Assembly (NCBI RefSeq): GCF_904849725.1
Contig: NC_058521.1
Span: 427,756,676 to 427,820,675, forward strand
Source of the DNA: Hordeum vulgare subsp. vulgare
Lineage: Eukaryota > Streptophyta > Magnoliopsida > Poales > Poaceae
Direction of reading: 5' to 3'
Length of the DNA: 64,000 nt
Shown: one piece after another, positions 34,526 to 45,056 of the stretch
How the letters are laid out: the number at the start of each line of letters is the position of its first letter
Numbering within the stretch: the first letter of the stretch is position 1
Position numbers and translations under genes: made by a program
Notes under the pieces: generated by a model
Told to the model about the DNA's origin: nothing
Database searches by the model: none
What the model saw: only the letters and a program-made list of their open reading frames with translations

Positions 34526-36049
34526 TGATGACCCACAAATGTAGGGGATCTATCGTAGTCCTTTCGATAAGTAAGAGTGTCGAACCCAACAAGGAGCAGA
34601 AGGAACTGACAAGTGGTTTTCAGCAAGGTATTCTCTGCAAGCACTGAAATTATCGGCAACAGTTAGTTATGTGATAAGATAATTCATAGCGAGTAGCAAG
34701 TAACAATAGCAACAAAGGTGCAGCAAGATGGCCCAATCCCTTTTGTAGCAAGGGACAGGCCTGGAAAAACTCTTATATGAGGTAAAGCGCTCCCAAGGAC
34801 ACATGGGAATTTCTGTCAAGCTAGTTTTCATCATGTTCATATGATTCGCGTTCGCTACTTTGATAGTTTGATATGTGGGTGGACCGGTGCTTGGGTGCTG
34901 CCTTTACTTGGACAAACATCCTACTTATGGTTAACCCCTCTCGCAAGCATCCGCAACTACAAAAGAAGAATTAAGACTAAGTCTAACCATAACATTAGAC
35001 TAGTGGATCCAAATCAGCCCCTTGCAAAGCAACGCATAAACTAGGGTTTAAGCTTCTGTCACTCTAGCAACCCATCTTCTACTTATTACTTCCAAATGCC
35101 TTCCTCTAGGCCCAAATAATGGTGAAGTAATATGTAGTCGATGCTCATATAACACCACTAGAGGAAAGACAACATACAACGCATGGAAATATCGAACAAA
35201 TACCAAATTCACATGACTACTTATAGCAAGATTATCACATGTCCTGAGGAACAAAAGTGACTACTCACAAAGCATAATTATGTTCATGACCAGAGAGGTA
35301 CTGAATAGCATTAAGGATCTGAACATATAATCTTCCACTGAGTAATCCAACTAGCATCAACTACAAAGAGTAATTAACACTACTAGCAACCTTACAAGTA
35401 CCAATCGGAGTCGCGAGACGGAGATTGGTCACAAGAGATGAACTAGGGTTTGGAGATGAGATGGTGCTGATTAAGATGTTGATGGAGATGAGTCCCCTCC
35501 GACGAAAGGAGTGTTGGTGATGACGATGGCGACGATTTCCCCCTCCTGGAGGGAAATTTCCCCGGCAGGACGGCCCTACCGGAGCTCTAGATTGGTTCTG
35601 CTCAAGTTCTGCCTCGTGGCTGCGGCGATTCCTCCCAAAAGCCTCCTCCTTATTTTTCTGGGACGAAACCCTCCTTATAGAAAAAGATGAGCACCGGAGG
35701 GGCAACAGGGGGGCCACAAGCCACCCAGGCCCGGCCAGGGGGGTAGGTCGGGCCTGGCAGGCTTGTGGCCTCCTCGTGGCTCCCCTCCGGTACTTCTTCC
35801 GCCCAGTATTTTTTATAAAATCCAATATAATTCCTGGTTGACTTTCACGGCTTTTGGAGTTGCACAGAATAGATATCTCAAACTTGCTCCCTTTTTCAGA
35901 CCAGAATACCAGCTGCCGGCATTCAACCTCTTCACGTAAACCTTATAAAGTAAGAGAGGAAAGGCATAAGTATTGTACCGTAAAGTGTAATAACAGCCCA
36001 TAAAGCGATAAATATCAACATAAAAGCATGATGCAAAATGGACGTATCA
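34526..36049 (-). repeat. Athila-like 5' LTR
   Basis: It starts TGATGACCCACAA and ends GGACGTATCA, is 1524 bp long, and is collinear with 9651-11172. About 20 substitutions were counted in the first ~345 bases. It holds the promoter used for leftward transcription. ORFs such as 35361-35825 follow the GC-rich block and are not real genes. Confidence 0.9.
35811..35817 (-). promoter_or_regulatory. possible TATA box of the Athila-like 5' LTR
   Basis: TATAAAA on the minus strand, also present in the 3' LTR near 10934. Its distance from the upstream LTR end (about 230 bp) would suit a short U3 region. Assignment rests on motif and position only. Confidence 0.4.
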
Positions 36050-36054
36050 AGGCT

Positions 36055-38579
36055 CAAAATACGCTCGATATAGAGGCTGGCCAACTTGTCGCCACCATAA
36101 GTGGTGCTGACAGGGATGAAGTCATGGCCTCTCTTGGACTTAGATAGACCTGTGACGAACTCCATGCCGACTTTGTCCCACTTCCATTCAGGCATCTGGA
36201 GAGGTTGCAACAGTCTGGCAGGTCGCTGGTGTTCAGCCTTGACACGCTGGCACACATCGCATTTGGCAACATAGGAGGCGATTTCCCGCTTCATTCCATG
36301 CCACCAAAATCTCTCTTGGAGGTCTTGATACATCTTGGTCCCACCAGGGTGGATTGAGTAGGGAGTGTCGTGGGCCTCTTGCAAGATTAGGTTCTTGAGT
36401 TCGGCCTTGTTGGGTATGCATAAACGTTTCCCAAACCATACAACTCCTTGTTCATCCACTGAGAATCCCGGGGCCTTGCCTTCCTTAATCTTCTTCTTAA
36501 TGCCTACGATGCTCTCGTGCCCCTTCTGGGCCTCTTTAATGTCGTTTGCTAGAGTGGGCTTGACTTCGAGGTTAGCCAGGAACCCTTGTTCAACCAGCTC
36601 TAACCCAAAGCTTTCCAACTCTTCATACAGAGCAGGTAGCCTTTCCTTGATTATAGCATTCAAGGTACAGGCCTTTCGGCTCAGGGCATCGGCCACCACG
36701 TTGGCCTTACCAGGGTGGTATTGAATGCTAAGGTCATAGTCTTTAATCAATTCCAACCACCTTTGTTGCCTCATATTTAGGTCCCTTTGAGTGAAAATAT
36801 ACTTCAGACTCTTGTGGTCGGTGTATATTTCGCGTCGCTTGCCCAAGAGGTAATGCCGCCATGTTTTCAAGGCGTGAACCATGGCTTCTAGCTCGAGGTC
36901 ATGTGTGGCATAGTTCTCTTCATGCGGGCGCAGTTGTCTTGACACATAAGCCACGACCCTGTCGTCTTGCATTAGGCCTCTACTGAGCCCGATCCTTGAG
37001 GCGTCATAGTATATCACAAACTCCTTGTGGATAACTGGAGTGGCCAGTACCGGGGTGGTAGTCAACCTATTCTTCAGCTCCTGGAAGCTTTCTTCACACT
37101 CCGGCGTCCATTCGAACTTCTTGCCCTTCTTCAAGAGTTGTATCATTGGTCGGGCGATGTGAGAAAATACCTCCACGAACTTGCGGTAGTATCCCGTGAG
37201 TCTGAGGAAGCTTCTGACTTCCTTCACATCTACCAGTGACTCCTAGTTGGTTACCGTACTAATCTTGGTGGGATCAACGGCCAATCCTTCTGCCGTCATG
37301 GTGTGACCCAAGAATCGAACTTCATGCAGCCAAAACTTGCATTTGCTAAATTTGGCATAAAGCTGATGCTCTCGTAGTTTTTCCAATACCAGCCTCAAGT
37401 GTTGCTCATGCTCTTCTTCAGACTTGGAGTAGATGAGTATGTCATCGATGAAGACGACGACAAACTTATCCATGTATTCCATGAACACCTTGTTCACGAG
37501 GTACATGAAGTATGCTGGGGCATTGGTAAACTCAAATGACATGACCGTACATTCGTACATGCCATACCTGGTCATGAAGGCCGTCTTAGGTATGTCTTCG
37601 GACCGAATCTTCAGTTGGTAGTAACCAAACCTGAGATAGATCTTGGAGAATACCTCGGCACCATTTAACTGGTCGAATAGGTCTTCAATCTTGATAAGTG
37701 GATACTTGTTCTTTATCATGACCTCATTGAGGGAACGGTAATCAACGTAAAGCCTGATTGTTCCATCCTTCTTGGACACGAATAGAATAGGTGATCCCCA
37801 AGGTGATGCAATAGGGCGCATAAATCCTTTTCTGAGCTGCTCGGCTAACTGCTTCTTCAACTCTTCCAACTCTGCGGATCCCATCATGTCGGGTTTCTTA
37901 TAGATAGGCCGTGATCGGAGCATGAGGTCGATGATGAACTCGATGTCGCGGTCAGGAGGCATTCCCGACAGCTCATCAGGAAAGATATCTGGGTATTCAC
38001 ATATCACTGACACCTGGTCCAACTCCTGTTCCAAGAGGCAATTAGCTTGAGGGGTTGGAGTGGAGCTAGGTTCAGGGATAAATTTGACTTCGACTCCCTG
38101 GTCGCTGGTCATGGTGATAGCCCGATTGGCACAGTCTAGAATGCTACTGTGCTTGGCTAACCAATCCATACCAAGGATTACGTCCAAGCCTTGCGACTTC
38201 AGGACGATGAGATCTGCTACGACTTCTACACCGTTAATGTTGATCCTGACTCCTCTACATCCTATGTTGGTCCTCAAAACTACTCCCGGGGTCTGTACTG
38301 CCATATATCCACTTAGGAGGGTAGGCTTCAGGCCACACTTTGCAGCAAACTTTTGGGTGACAAATGAATGTGAAGCACCACAATCAAACAATACTATTGC
38401 TGGAGTGGAGTTGATGTGGAACGTACCAAAAATGCAGTCCGGTCTTCCTGGGCTTCCTCGATGGAGATGTGATTCACACGTCCTCCGTTGTGGTACCGTT
38501 GGTTGCGGGGAGCCTGATTCCTCTTGGGTGTTCCATGACCTTGCCCTTGATTTGGCGCGTTGGGGCACGGTGCATCCGG
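36055..38579 (-). pseudogene. chromovirus protease, RT, RNase H and integrase N-terminal part
   Basis: Reading leftward: retropepsin with FDCGASHSF (38370-38395; most relatives have Ser or Thr after the Asp, so Cys here is odd), reverse transcriptase with YVDYRSLNE and [10 protein letters not shown] (FIDD at 37441-37452), a TAG at 37243-37245 between RT and its connection region, then RNase H (YYDASRIGLSRGLMQDD ... TDHKSLKYIFTQRDL), an integrase zinc finger (HPGGTKMYQDL ... CDVCQRVKAEHQRP), and the start of the integrase core (WDKVGMEFVTGLSKSKRG). The Athila-like element cuts the core at 36054; the rest is at 8756-9650. Apart from the TAG, the frame from protease to the insertion is open, so the copy was close to intact when it was interrupted. 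Confidence 0.85.
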
Positions 38580-39630
38580 CTTCTTGTTGGGCACTGCCTT
38601 GAGTAGTGTCCAGGTTGTCCACACCCAAAGCAAGTAACCTGCCCGGGGTTGTTGAGCTTGTTCCCACTATTGTTGGGTGGATTGCTTGCTCGCTTGGGGT
38701 TGGGGAACTGCTGAAAGCTTGGGCGGAATGTCGGATGCTTGTACTGTTGCTGCTCATAGTTAGGCTTGGTTGGGGCTCACTGCCACGGACGAGTCTTTTT
38801 GTTGCTGGAGCCACCATTGCCCATTAGCTTGCGCTTGCGAGTGTCATCCATAGAACGACGCTTGTCCTCCAGCATGATTGCCTTATTCACCAGGTCAGAG
38901 AAGACCCGACAGTCACAAACAAGCTGGTATTGCAGTGACTGCTGAAGTCCTTCCATGAAGCGTTTCACCTTAGCAGCTTCAGTACTGACATCTTCAGGTG
39001 CATACCTCGACAAGAGGTTGAACTTCTGCAAGTACTCCTTGATTGTGCTATTGCCTTGCTTTAGTGCTCGAAATTCCCGCTTCTTGATAGTCATCAATCC
39101 CGAAGGAATGTGAGCAGCGCAGAACCCGTTCTTGAAGACAGTCCATGTGATAGCCTGGTTGCCTTGCATAATTTGGAACCCATCCCACCAAGCCCTGGCA
39201 GTGCCTCCGAGACAGTGACTGCCATAGAGTACCTTCTCCTGATCACGGTGCACTTAACCAGCGTGAGGAGGTCTTCAATGGTGCGGATCCAGTCATCAGC
39301 ATCCAGGGGCTTAGTCGTCTTGGTGAATATTGGCGCCGTAGTCCTCATGAGCTCAGACAGGGCGGAGCGACGATTGACATTCCCGCCCCGTGGCGGGTTG
39401 TTCACCAAGGTGTGGCCCAACTGCTGGATAGCGGCATTGATGGCTTGGCGCTCCTCCCGAAGAGCTTGAAGGAACTGAGCCATAGTTAGGTTCTCCGGAT
39501 GAGGTGGTGGCGGGGGAACGTTGTCATGCCGCTGCTCCAGACCCTCTTCGCCTTGGGGTAATTCACCGCTTTCCGCCTGCCGGCTTGGCTCACCAGGGGA
39601 AAACGTGTTAGTGCGAGTAGAGGTCACCAT
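38580..39630 (-). pseudogene. chromovirus gag with CCHC zinc knuckle
   Basis: The ATG at 39628-39630 (MVTSTRTNTFSPGEPSRQ) begins a frame rich in Pro and acidic residues. It then shows LDADDWIRTIEDLLTL and, after a frame change near 39260, the capsid core (WWDGFQIMQGNQAITWTVFK ... LKQGNSTIKEYLQKFNLLSRY). The zinc knuckle [14 protein letters not shown] is readable at 38591-38632 in yet another frame, so at least two shifts are present. The product would package the RNA. It is followed directly by the protease region. Confidence 0.8.
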
Positions 39631-40148
39631 CCTGTGTTTGGAGCAGCCAGGTCAATACCCCATAGTGGTCGAGAGAGAAAACATAAGGGATGACATGCCT
39701 TGTTAAGGGGTCTCAATCTAAGTGCAGGTGTGACAAACAGAAAGGGTCGAGACCCTAAGAAACCAATTTATTGAGATAGGTGATGTAGCCGCTTATATAA
39801 TTCCTAAGGCAAAACACGGCGTACATCGGGATTCCAACAGAAGCACACACTACAACCATTCATGGTTTCATGCGAACCATTACACGGACTCGACTTCGCA
39901 TGGGGACTCCTACTTGTCCTAAGGCGTTCATCCTAAGCGACGGATTGCTCGGTCCCGTACTCGGGTTCTTCAGGGTCTTCTTCCTCGTTGTCATCCGCGA
40001 GGTTGTGACCATCCTTCAAGGGTGTGGGGGGAGAAAGTGGTTTGTCACGACAGCACTTTGTCGGTGAGGCGGTGAGGAGTTTAGTGTATTCTTCGTCGGT
40101 CAGGCGCCGGCTTTGTATGTGAGTAGCCTTAAGTGGTGGTACTCCTCC
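39631..40148 (-). other. chromovirus leader, gag-proximal part
   Basis: About 0.5 kb lies between the leader ORF and the gag start. No convincing frame is seen on either strand. Confidence 0.5.
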
Positions 40149-40703
40149 TCAGAAAGTGACAGCAGTCTGCCCTCCGTATGCTCCCTCCTTCTTGACCTTG
40201 TGTGCCTTCATATTCTCTAGGAGGAGTAGGTCTTTGACTTGGTGAAGCTCCTGGCGAAGCGTCACAGACTCCTTAATCAGAATGTGGGCTATGGTCTCGG
40301 AAGAGAGACTTTAGTAAGTATGAAATCTAAGTGGCGTTCCTTCCTCCGGGGATGGGTTGAGTGTCCAGCTCCCGTCAAGCCCATCCTTAACAAAAGGCAG
40401 GTAACTGGTAGGTGGCTCGTTGGACATCTCGGGAAGGATTTCGTGGAGGTGCACAAGTGCCTCTCGTGCTGCTGTCTCCACTGCGAATACCAGAGTCTCC
40501 ATTTGAGGTCCTTCAAAGAGCCAGATGGTTGGGGAGTCATTTGACTTCACAATCACTTCCACGTGATATTCGTTGGTGTTGTCATTGACCCAATGCTCGT
40601 GGTAGAGGAAGATGGGCGTGCGGCGTACTTGACCCTTCTATAGGCAGTCTCCCAAAAGCAAGGGAAAGGCAGTTTCCAAAAGCGTCTCAGGTACGACGGC
40701 CAT
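40149..40703 (-). pseudogene. unknown ORF in the chromovirus leader
   Basis: An ATG at 40701-40703 opens a minus-strand frame (MAVVPETLLETAFPLLLGDC). It passes a TAG at about codon 22 and then runs openly through TPIFLYHEHWVNDNTNEYHV, SPTIWLFEGPQMETLVFAVE and HLHEILPEMSNEPPTSYLPF. A break near 40311 is followed in another frame by a Leu/Glu/Lys segment (VTLRQELHQVKDLLLLEN) that looks like a coiled coil, ending at 40149. It sits between the primer site and gag, on the coding strand. I do not recognise a domain. The composition looks like a real globular domain plus coiled coil rather than random translation. Confidence 0.55.
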
Positions 40704-40844
40704 CTACAAGGTTTTAAGGAGAGAGTTAAAGTGTTGTGGTGGTATAAAGGTAGTTGGTGTATAAAGTCCTAAGTGTAAGGACTGAGTGGTCTATTTGCCT
40801 TGGCTAAGTGTCCATGCTATATAAAGCTTCCTACAATCAACTTG

Positions 40845-40856
40845 GCTCTGATACCA
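40845..40856 (-). other. chromovirus primer binding site (tRNA-iMet)
   Basis: On the minus strand the bases read TGGTATCAGAGC, a perfect match to the standard plant initiator-tRNA primer site. It lies 4 bases from the 5' LTR, which fixes both the LTR edge at 40861 and the direction of the element. Confidence 0.9.
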
Positions 40857-40860
40857 GCTC

Positions 40861-41993
40861 TGTGGAGACCCTGACTTACAAGTCGTGATTGCCGAATGAA
40901 CGTGCTCAGTGATCCCAGAGATCAATGCTCACCGAACACACAGATACTAAATAACAAGAGTATTACATCCACGATTAAGGTTTGATGCAAATAGCGACCA
41001 TTACGGTCGAGCCTTACATAGATAGGGCCTTGAAGGCCAATCACACCGGTAAACTAGTAGCGGTAATCTTGGTAGTAAACGTGAACCCATGCCATCTGCC
41101 TTAATAAACAGGCATTCTGACTGGGAAGCGCCCTAGATCGCATGTCCATCTCCGCCAGTGAACTCTTGTCCACACTTGGGTTCCTCCATGTCTGGTCAAT
41201 AAAATAACTAGTGGCAAGCCAATGAGTACTTTCAATGTACTCGCAAACAACCCATGATATGAATAATGCAAATGGTCTCGTATAGGCATAATGCAGTTTT
41301 GCGGAAAGCAAATTTTACATGTTATGAAAAATGCTGATGATGTGGTCTAATCATGCATTGTAAATAGATGATAATCATAAGAACAAGTTACAAATATCAA
41401 CATATCTGCAGAGGGTTGAACACCTCAGGTTCACCCAATATGCTAAGTCACCAAACTTGTCATATCACCTTGCTCATGCAACAGTTATATCACACACACA
41501 TACTTTGGTTTATGCGGAAACGACTGGGCGTAGTTTAAGCAGGATTACCCAAGTGTCCTTGACCATGGACATCAGCTATTCGAATATTTTTACACTCTAC
41601 AGACATTGAACGCTTTACCCACGAGATCCAAGAAACTTCCATGGCATCCACGACTCACGGTATATACATACCCGAGGTAAGCACCCGATCATTGCCTTTC
41701 CCCTGATGATTATAGACAAAGAGTCCAGTCGATTGATACCTAGCCCACATGATGTACGTCTTATGAGCACCAACACTAGACTGTATCATCCATGCGGGGA
41801 CCAAAGGAGTGCCCGGAACACATAAAACAGCATAGTCGACCTACCTGGTACAACCCCGTCACGAGAGTGACCACATATCACTCCCGCCACTAGTAGTGTG
41901 GGCTCCTTGCTAGCACCGACCAAAGTAATCGACAAAGCTACGTCCCATAAAAGGGTATCGTGGTCGCACATGTATGGTTGGGATGGTCGACAC
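40861..41993 (-). repeat. chromovirus 5' LTR, inner part
   Basis: It starts TGTGGAGACCCTGAC and follows 4662 onward, but keeps about 72 bp (near 40974-41046) and a further ~50 bp near 41395 that the other LTR has lost. It is interrupted at 41993 by the Angela-like element; its last 5 bases GACAC are the target duplication. The rest of the LTR continues at 50913. Confidence 0.85.
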
Positions 41994-43803
41994 TGTTGGA
42001 ATTATGCCCTACAGGCAATAATAAATATAAGTTATTATTATAATTCCTGTATCAAGATAATCGTCTATTATCCATGCTATAATTGTATTGAATGAAGACT
42101 CATTTACATGTGTGGATACATAGACAAAACACTGTCCCTAGCAAGCCTCTAGTTGGTTAGCCAGTTGATCAAAGATAGTCAGTGTCTTCTGATTATGAAC
42201 AAGGTGTTGTTGCTTGATAACTCGATCACGTCATTAGGAGAATCACGTGATGGACTAGACCCAAACTAATAGACGTAGCATGTTGATCGTGTCATTTTGT
42301 TGATACTGTTTTCTGCGTGTCAAGTATTTGTTCCTATAACCATGAGATCATATAACTCACTGACACCGGAGGAATACTTTGTGTGTATCAAACGTCGCAA
42401 CGTAACTGGGTGACTATAAAGATGCTCTACAGGTATCTCCGAAGGTGTTAGTTGAGTTAGTATGGATCAAGACTGGGATTTGTCACTCCGTGTGACGGAG
42501 AGGTATCTCGGGGCCCACTCGGTAATACAACATCACACACAAGCCTTGCAAGCAATGTAACTTAGTGTAAGTTGCGGGATCTTGTATTACAGAACGAGTA
42601 AAGAGACTTGCCGGTAAACGAGATTGAAATAGGTATGCGGATACTGACGATCGAATCTCGGGCAAGTAACATACCGAAGGACAAAGGGAATAACATACGG
42701 GATTATATGAATCCTTGGCACTAAGGTTCAAACGATAAGATCTTCGTAGAATATGTAGGATCCATTATGGGCCTCAAGGTCCCGCTATTGGATATTGACC
42801 GAGGAGTCTCTCGGGTCATGTCTACATAGTTGTCGAACCCGCAGGGTCTGCACACTTAAGGTTCGACGTTGTTTTATGCGTATTTGAGTTATATGGTTGG
42901 TTACCGAATGTTGTTCGGAGTCCCGGATGAGATCACGGACGTCACGAGGGTTTCCGGAATGGTCCGGAAACGAAGATTGATATATAGGATGACCTCATTT
43001 CATTACCGGGATTTTTTCGGAGTTACCGGGAATGTACCGGGAATGACGAATGGGTTCCGGGAGTTCACCAGGGGGGGCAACCCACCCCGGGGAAGCCCAT
43101 AGGCCTTGAGGGTGGCGCACCAGCCCTTAGTGGGCTGGTGGTACAGCCCAAAAGGGCCCTATGCGCATTGGAAGAAAAATCAAAGAGAAAGAAAAAAAGG
43201 AGGAGGTGGGAAGGGAAGGAAGGACTCCCACCCACCAAACCAAGTCCAACTCGGTTTGGGGGGGGAGACCTTCCCCCCTTGGCTCGGCCGACCCCCTTGA
43301 GCCCCAAGGCAAGGTCCCCTCTCTCCCACCTATATATACGGAGGTTTTAGGGCTGATTTGAGACGACTTTTTCACGGCAGCCCGACCACATACCTCCACG
43401 GTTTTTCCTCTAGATCGCGTTTCTGCGGAGCTCGGGCGGAGCCCTGCTGAGACGAGATCATCACCAACCTCCGGAGCGCCGTCACGCTGCCGGAGAACTC
43501 TTCTACCTCTCCGTCTCTCTTGCTGGATCAACAAGGACGAGATCATTGTTGAGATGTACGTGTGCTGAACGCGGAGGTGTCGTCCGTTCGGTACTAGATC
43601 GTGGGACTGATCGCGGGATTGTTCGCGGGGCGGATCGAGGGACGTGAGGACGTTCCACTACATCAACCGCGTTCACTAACGCTTCTGCTGTACGGTCTAC
43701 AAGGGTACGTAGATCACTCATCCCCTCTCGTAGATGGACATCACCATGATAGGTCTTCGTGCACGTAGGAAATTTTTTGTTTCCCATGCGACGTTCCCCC
43801 ACA
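41994..43803 (+). repeat. Angela-like 5' LTR
   Basis: 1810 bp with TG...CA ends, almost identical to 49091-50907. The TATA box is at 43331-43338. The GC-rich ORFs near its end (43065-43949) are duplicated in the other LTR with different breaks and are not genes. Confidence 0.93.
43331..43338 (+). promoter_or_regulatory. Angela-like LTR TATA box
   Basis: TATATATA lies in 'cacctatatatacgg', about 470 bp before the LTR end, and is conserved in the 3' LTR at 50435-50442. BARE/Angela LTRs are known to be transcribed from TATA boxes placed in this way. Confidence 0.65.
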
Positions 43804-43804
43804 G

Positions 43805-43817
43805 TGGCATCATGAGC
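43805..43817 (+). other. Angela-like primer binding site, degenerate
   Basis: TGGCATCATGAGC begins one base after the 5' LTR and resembles the initiator-tRNA site TGGTATCAGAGC with one substitution and one extra base. Confidence 0.6.
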
Positions 43818-45056
43818 TAGGTTCATGCGTAGATGTCTTCTCGAGTAGAACACAAAAGTTTTTGTGGGCGGTGATGTGCGTTTTTCTGCCCTCCTTAGTC
43901 TTTTGTTGATTCCGTGGTATTGTTGGATTGAAGTGGCTTGGACCGACATTACTCGTACGCTTACGAGAGACTGGTTTCATCGCTACAAGTAACCCCGTTG
44001 CTCAAAGATGACTGGCAAGTTTCGGTTTCTCAAACTTTAGTTGAATCGGATTTGACCGAGGAGGTCCTTGGATGAGTTTAAATAGCAACTCATATATCTC
44101 CGTTGTGGTGTTTGCGTAAGTAAGATGCGATCCTACTAGATACCCATGGTCACCACGTAAAACATGCAACAACAAAATTAGAGGACGTCTAACTTATTTT
44201 TGCAGGGTATGCTTGTGATGTGATATGGCCAACGATGTGATGTGATATATTGGATGTATGAGATGATCATGTTGTAATAGATAAATCGACTTGCACATCG
44301 ATGGTACGGCAACCGGCAGGAGCCATAGGGTTGTCTTTATACTAATGTTTGTGCTTGCAGATGCGTTTACTATTTTGCTAGGATGTAGCTTTAGTAGTAA
44401 TAGCATGAGTAGCACGACAACCCCGATGGCAACACGTTGATGGAGATCATGGTGTGGCACCGGTGACAAGAAGATCGTGTTGGTGCTTTGGTGATGGAGA
44501 TCAAGAAGCACGTGATGATGGCCATATCATGTCACTTATGAATTGCATGTGATATTAATCCTTTTATGCAGCTTATTTTTCTTAAGACGACAGTAGCATT
44601 ATGAGGTGATCTCTCACTAAAATTTCAAGACGAAATTGTGTTCTCCTCGACTGTGCACTGTTGCTACAGTTCGTCGTTTCGAGACACCACGTGATGATCG
44701 GGTGTGATAGACTCAACGTTCACATACAACGGGTGCAAAACAGTTGCGCACGCGGAACACTCGGGTTAAGCTTGACGAGCCTAGCATGTGCAGACATGGC
44801 CTCGGAACACATGAGACCGAAAGGTCGATCATGAATCATATAGATGATATGATTAGCATAGGGATGCCTACCACTAAAACTATACTCGACTCATGTGATG
44901 ATCGGACTTGAGCTAGTGTAAGTGGATCATGAACCACTCGAATGACTAGAGAGATGTACTTTTTGAGTGGGAGTTTAGCGAATAATTTATTAAGTTAAAC
45001 TCTAATTATCTTGAACATAGTCTAAGTCCACTTTGAATATATTTGTGTTGTAGATC
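43818..45056 (+). other. Angela-like untranslated leader
   Basis: About 1.24 kb between primer site and gag. Only short frames are present. A long leader of this kind, thought to hold the dimerisation and packaging signals, is usual for the lineage. Confidence 0.65.

Larger units (their letters stand above)
9651..36049 (-). mobile_element. Athila-like Gypsy retrotransposon carrying a CACTA insertion
   Basis: The ends are TGATGACCCACAA at 9651 and ...ACGTATCA at 36049. They are flanked by a perfect 5-bp target duplication AGGCT (9646-9650 and 36050-36054), so it entered the chromovirus integrase gene as one unit. Without the CACTA insertion it would be about 10.2 kb. Transcription is leftward: 5' LTR (34526-36049), primer site, gag, protease, RT, RNase H, integrase, an extra coiled-coil ORF, polypurine tract, 3' LTR (9651-11172). 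The protein features (CDVGASVSAIP protease site, FMDDF RT motif) fit the Athila clade. The LTR type matches abundant wheat families such as Sabrina or WHAM; which one is not certain. About 20 substitutions in the first ~345 LTR bases suggest an insertion about 2 million years old if a common grass rate applies. Confidence 0.9.

Noticed and set aside
35361..35825. 154-codon minus-strand ORF
   Set aside because: Lies in the Athila-like 5' LTR; the equivalent part of the 3' LTR (10486-10848) has a different frame structure.
43065..43949. Overlapping ORFs of up to 148 codons at the Angela-like LTR end
   Set aside because: The same stretch in the 3' LTR (50091-50912) has different breaks; GC-rich LTR sequence.
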